A stretch of DNA of 17,672 nucleotides from CAYNWK01 sp964400875 (lineage in GTDB: Bacteria > Chloroflexota > Anaerolineae > Anaerolineales > UBA4823), in assembly GCA_964400875.1 (NCBI GenBank), contig CAYNWK010000087.1, positions 1 through 17,672 on the forward strand. The letters run 5' to 3'. Position numbers and translations under genes: made by a program. The notes beneath the pieces are model-generated. The model had not been told where the DNA came from. It worked only from the letters and a program-made list of their open reading frames with translations, and did no database searches. This document shows, one piece after another, positions 15,168 to 17,672 of the stretch (the first letter of the stretch is position 1; every line of letters begins with the position of its first letter).

Positions 15168-16586
15168 TCAAGGCCTGGCCAGAACCATTGTGTAATACCC
15201 GCCGTAGGTGCTCACGCTGTTATAAAAATATGCGACGCCTATCTCGCTGATGTTTGGGTTGAGGATGTTCTCCCGATGAACCTTGCTGTTCATCCACCAG
15301 TCGAAGGCGCCTTGAGGATCGCCGCCAAAAGCCGGGTTGCCAACGTAAATGTTCTCTCTGGCGGAGGCTGAATTTGCATACCCCTGCGCGGCGACTCGTC
15401 CGTACCATTTTTCGCCATCGCTGCCGACATGGTCTACGAAATCGTTGCAGGCCATGTCTTGGCTGTGGACTGCAGCCGCAGCTGAGAGCTGTGCCTGGGG
15501 GCTCAGCGGTTTTAACCCCTGTGCCGCGCGAGCGTCGTTTACCAGCGCGATCACCTCCGATTCGTAAACGGCGTCCTCCTGGGCGCTGCAGGATGCGCCC
15601 GTGCTCGTCCCCACACCTCCAGAGCTGGCAGGTGTCTCTCCGGATTGGATGTAGCTGGCCACGATCTTGACCCAAATGGGGAAGATGCCGCCAGATCCGG
15701 TGCCGAACCGTTCTCCATTCGCGTTCTGGAACTCCCAATCGCTCTGGTGCGGCCCACCGCGCGAAGGGGTGGTCAGCTCGAGCGAGATCTCGGCGATCTC
15801 TCCCGGCGTGACCTCCGGGATTGGATTTGCAAGCGGCGCGCCCATGATATCGCCGCCTGAGAAGACCAGCGAATAGTCGAGGCCCCAGGTACAGCTGCCC
15901 TCGTTGCGGATCTTCCAGGTTTTGACGAACTTTTCACCCTGTTGGAATGTGGTGCCGTCGGGGACGGTCACGTCGCCGTAAAATGCAGCCTTATCCTCAC
16001 AGGGCTCTCCCGAGGTCTGTGCTGCAGGGGTGGCTTGCGGGGTCGTTGTGGGTTGGTTTTCAACAACCGAACCGGCTTCCTGATCCTCTGCTGTGGGCGC
16101 TGGTGACGTATTTTCCTCAACCTGCGGGGTTGGCGTGGGTTCTAGAGGGGCAGCTGATCCGGGGTTCCCGGCGACCAGGCGAGTCTCGCCCAGCTCAAAT
16201 TCGCTACGCATCCCTGCGACATCGACGGAGTAAGTGCCAGGAGATAAACTGGTTACATCGAGGGAGATGGTCTTTTCAAACGCCACCGTGACGTTTGAGC
16301 AGCTGGCTCCTGCTATCGCGGTCGTGGTGAGGGATACTTGAAACCCATCGCCAACTCTCTCGGTTGAGATTTCGCCTAACCCGGTGCAGTTATCGGGGTA
16401 ATGACCGCTGATCACCAGACGAACTTGTTCGGGTTCGTCGATCGTCTGGAAGGCATCGATTTTCTCTATAATAGGAGCGCTTGGGGCGGAAGAGATCAAG
16501 GTGTTTTCATCCGATGTACTTCGGGCGCAGCCGCTGGCGAATACCAACAAGGCGGTGATCAAGGTTAGTGCGAGGCGGGTTTTCAT
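15168..16586 (-). CDS. Secreted lipoprotein with FW (NBR1-type) and CAP domains
   Basis: This 472-residue exported protein has a lipoprotein signal (MKTRLALTLITALLVFASGC, lipid-modified Cys20) and an N-terminal beta-rich domain (about 38-133). A Pro/Thr/Glu-rich linker follows (about 144-195), then an NBR1-type FW domain (about 200-310) and a C-terminal CAP/SCP domain (about 340-472). The four tryptophans that define FW are Trp224 (KTWKIRN), Trp234 (CTWGLDY), Trp284 (SDWEF) and Trp305 (PIWVKI). The CAP cavity residues are His374, Glu411 (ARENIY) and His437 (KVHRENIL). Bacterial CAP proteins are extracellular, with poorly known and sometimes lipid- or protein-binding roles. It should sit on the outer face of the membrane. 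Its position between a crotonase gene (27 bases) and the aldehyde dehydrogenase (73 bases) is odd for a catabolic operon. Confidence 0.9.
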   Translation of the reverse strand: MKTRLALTLITALLVFASGCARSTSDENTLISSAPSAPIIEKIDAFQTIDEPEQVRLVISGHYPDNCTGLGEISTERVGDGFQVSLTTTAIAGASCSNVTVAFEKTISLDVTSLSPGTYSVDVAGMRSEFELGETRLVAGNPGSAAPLEPTPTPQVEENTSPAPTAEDQEAGSVVENQPTTTPQATPAAQTSGEPCEDKAAFYGDVTVPDGTTFQQGEKFVKTWKIRNEGSCTWGLDYSLVFSGGDIMGAPLANPIPEVTPGEIAEISLELTTPSRGGPHQSDWEFQNANGERFGTGSGGIFPIWVKIVASYIQSGETPASSGGVGTSTGASCSAQEDAVYESEVIALVNDARAAQGLKPLSPQAQLSAAAAVHSQDMACNDFVDHVGSDGEKWYGRVAAQGYANSASARENIYVGNPAFGGDPQGAFDWWMNSKVHRENILNPNISEIGVAYFYNSVSTYGGYYTMVLARP

Positions 16587-16613
16587 GAAGGTTTTTTGTT
16601 TAGTCCTTCTCTC

Positions 16614-17528
16614 TCAATTTTCACCCTGAGAGGACTTCCCGTCCGGATCGGGGATTTCGCCTCCCAGCCATTCCGGTGCCTGATCTTCTGCCCAGCGGCG
16701 GCGAATTTCACCGTAGTTCGGGGGTCTTTTTTGGTTGAAGGAGCGTACGCCTTCCCAAGTCTCTGGGCTGGTGTTGTGGATGGCGAGCCAATCACGCCCG
16801 TGCCCGATGGTCAGGTGCCAGCTGAGGTCTCTCCAGAAATTCATTTGTTGTTTAGTATAGCGGGTCTTCTCGGGGAATTTCTGAATGAGTTTCGCGGCGA
16901 TCTCGTCTACTTTATCGTCGAGCTGCTCTCGAGGAACCACCCAGTTGACCAGTCCCCATTCCAGTGCTTTTTGAGCCGGGATCTCTTCGTTCAAAAAAAG
17001 GATCTCGCGCGCTCGGCGGTCGCCGACGATCAAGGGTAGGAATTGCGTCGCTCCGGCTAACGCGACGCTTCCGTGGCTCGTGCCCACCTGGCGGATGTAG
17101 ATATCATCCGCTGCAACCGCGAGATCGCAGCTCATGTTGAACTCGTTGCCCCCTCCGACCACAATGCCGTTGAGGCGGGCGATGGTGGGCTTACCGAGGT
17201 TGCGTAATCGCTCGTGGCACTCGATAAATTCCCCCATCCACTTCCAATAATCGCGGGGTCGTTCCAGGAAGAGTTTTTGCTCTTCGAGGTCTGCACCCGA
17301 ACAGAATGCGCGCTCGCCAGCGCCGGTCAAGATCAATACAGCGACTTGATCGTCCCAGCTGGCGTCTTTCAGGGCGAGCTGCAGCTCCTGGAGGACTTCG
17401 TGGTTGACGGCGTTGAGCACCTCCGGGCGGTTGAACGTGATCACCGCGCGCTGATCGGATTTTTCGTAGCAGATGGATTTAAAGTGGAACTCGTCAGGGT
17501 CTTTCCCGTTAAAGCGTTTATCCGTCAC
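16614..17528 (-). CDS. Enoyl-CoA hydratase/isomerase (crotonase) family protein, MenB-like features
   Basis: This 304-residue crotonase-fold protein has the oxyanion-hole segments FCSGADLEEQ (75-84) and NGIVVGGGNEFN (120-131). Glu129 matches the first catalytic glutamate of enoyl-CoA hydratase. The second glutamate position is Gly149 in RQVGTSHGS, recalling 1,4-dihydroxy-2-naphthoyl-CoA synthase (MenB), which also shares the C-terminal 'FNQKRPPNY' pattern. A plain hydratase is therefore uncertain. A MenB-like or ring-opening CoA-ester hydrolase role is possible, as is a Paa-pathway hydratase/isomerase role by context. It is longer than the usual 260 residues because of its C-terminal extension. 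The start is GTG 17528, with AAGGA about 12 bases upstream; no in-frame ATG precedes the conserved fold. It is the first gene of the minus-strand run. Confidence 0.85.
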   Translation of the reverse strand: MTDKRFNGKDPDEFHFKSICYEKSDQRAVITFNRPEVLNAVNHEVLQELQLALKDASWDDQVAVLILTGAGERAFCSGADLEEQKLFLERPRDYWKWMGEFIECHERLRNLGKPTIARLNGIVVGGGNEFNMSCDLAVAADDIYIRQVGTSHGSVALAGATQFLPLIVGDRRAREILFLNEEIPAQKALEWGLVNWVVPREQLDDKVDEIAAKLIQKFPEKTRYTKQQMNFWRDLSWHLTIGHGRDWLAIHNTSPETWEGVRSFNQKRPPNYGEIRRRWAEDQAPEWLGGEIPDPDGKSSQGEN

Positions 17529-17551
17529 GGATTTAATTTTTCCTTCGTTCT

Positions 17552-17557
17552 ATTATA
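17552..17557 (-). promoter_or_regulatory. Candidate -10 box before the crotonase gene
   Basis: A perfect TATAAT on the minus strand lies about 23 bases upstream of the GTG start. It is the natural place for the promoter of the fourteen-gene run. No convincing -35 hexamer is visible at the usual spacing. Confidence 0.3.
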
Positions 17558-17624
17558 TTCCCGCGGACTTCCTACTCCCCACGACTAATTGTAACGGATC
17601 AACCTTACCAGAAGATTAGTGACG

Positions 17625-17649
17625 GCTCTCCCCGCTAAAGCGGGGGAGC
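17625..17649. repeat. GC-rich intergenic hairpin
   Basis: GCTC-T-CCCCGC and GCGGGGGAGC form a 10-bp stem with one bulged T around a TAAA loop. No T tract follows on either strand, so it is not a classic terminator. It could be a dispersed intergenic palindrome or the edge of a regulatory structure for a gene beyond the right end. No second copy was noticed in the window. Confidence 0.55.
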
Positions 17650-17672
17650 ATCTTGGGAAACGCTCGCCGCAA

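Overview
The window looks like a chromosomal segment of a Chloroflexota (probably Anaerolineae-like) bacterium. This rests on three things: a secreted lipoprotein joining an NBR1-type four-tryptophan (FW) domain to a CAP domain, a PDZ/multi-membrane-span sensor kinase of a style common in that phylum, and many long, intact, co-directional genes. The assignment is an inference from gene style, not from a marker gene. No rRNA, tRNA, CRISPR, insertion sequence or prophage signal was seen.

Region 1 (1-4222, plus strand): the tail of a probable polyprenyl synthetase with a clear intrinsic terminator, then a two-gene signalling unit. The unit is a 965-residue membrane histidine kinase (PDZ, about nine further membrane spans, GAF, PAS, HisKA, HATPase) followed after 23 bases by a receiver-HD-GYP response regulator, a predicted cyclic-di-GMP phosphodiesterase.

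Region 2 (4223-4724): a short stretch with two small damaged reading frames. Each can be restored by single-base insertions, mostly in three-base homopolymers. It is either a young pseudogene pair or a patch of sequence error.

Region 3 (4721-17528, minus strand): fourteen consecutive genes, mostly for oxygen-dependent aromatic (phenylalanine/tyrosine) catabolism. In transcription order they are a crotonase-family protein, the CAP/FW lipoprotein, an aldehyde dehydrogenase, paaA, paaB, paaC, paaD, an EthD-like protein, a Nudix hydrolase, an aldo/keto reductase, hpd, a fumarylacetoacetate hydrolase-family protein, hmgA and a flavin reductase-like protein. The aldehyde dehydrogenase could make phenylacetate (or another aryl acid). 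PaaABC would epoxidise phenylacetyl-CoA, with PaaD as maturation factor. Hpd, HmgA and the FAH-family enzyme form a tyrosine-to-fumarate/acetoacetate route. Missing from the window are the PaaE reductase, the PaaK ligase, the later Paa enzymes (apart from the possible crotonase) and a maleylacetoacetate isomerase. PaaB is unusual: it is about twice normal length and contains two PaaB-like domains.

Base composition rises along the window, from about 30% GC in the membrane part of the kinase to over 70% in parts of the aldehyde dehydrogenase gene.
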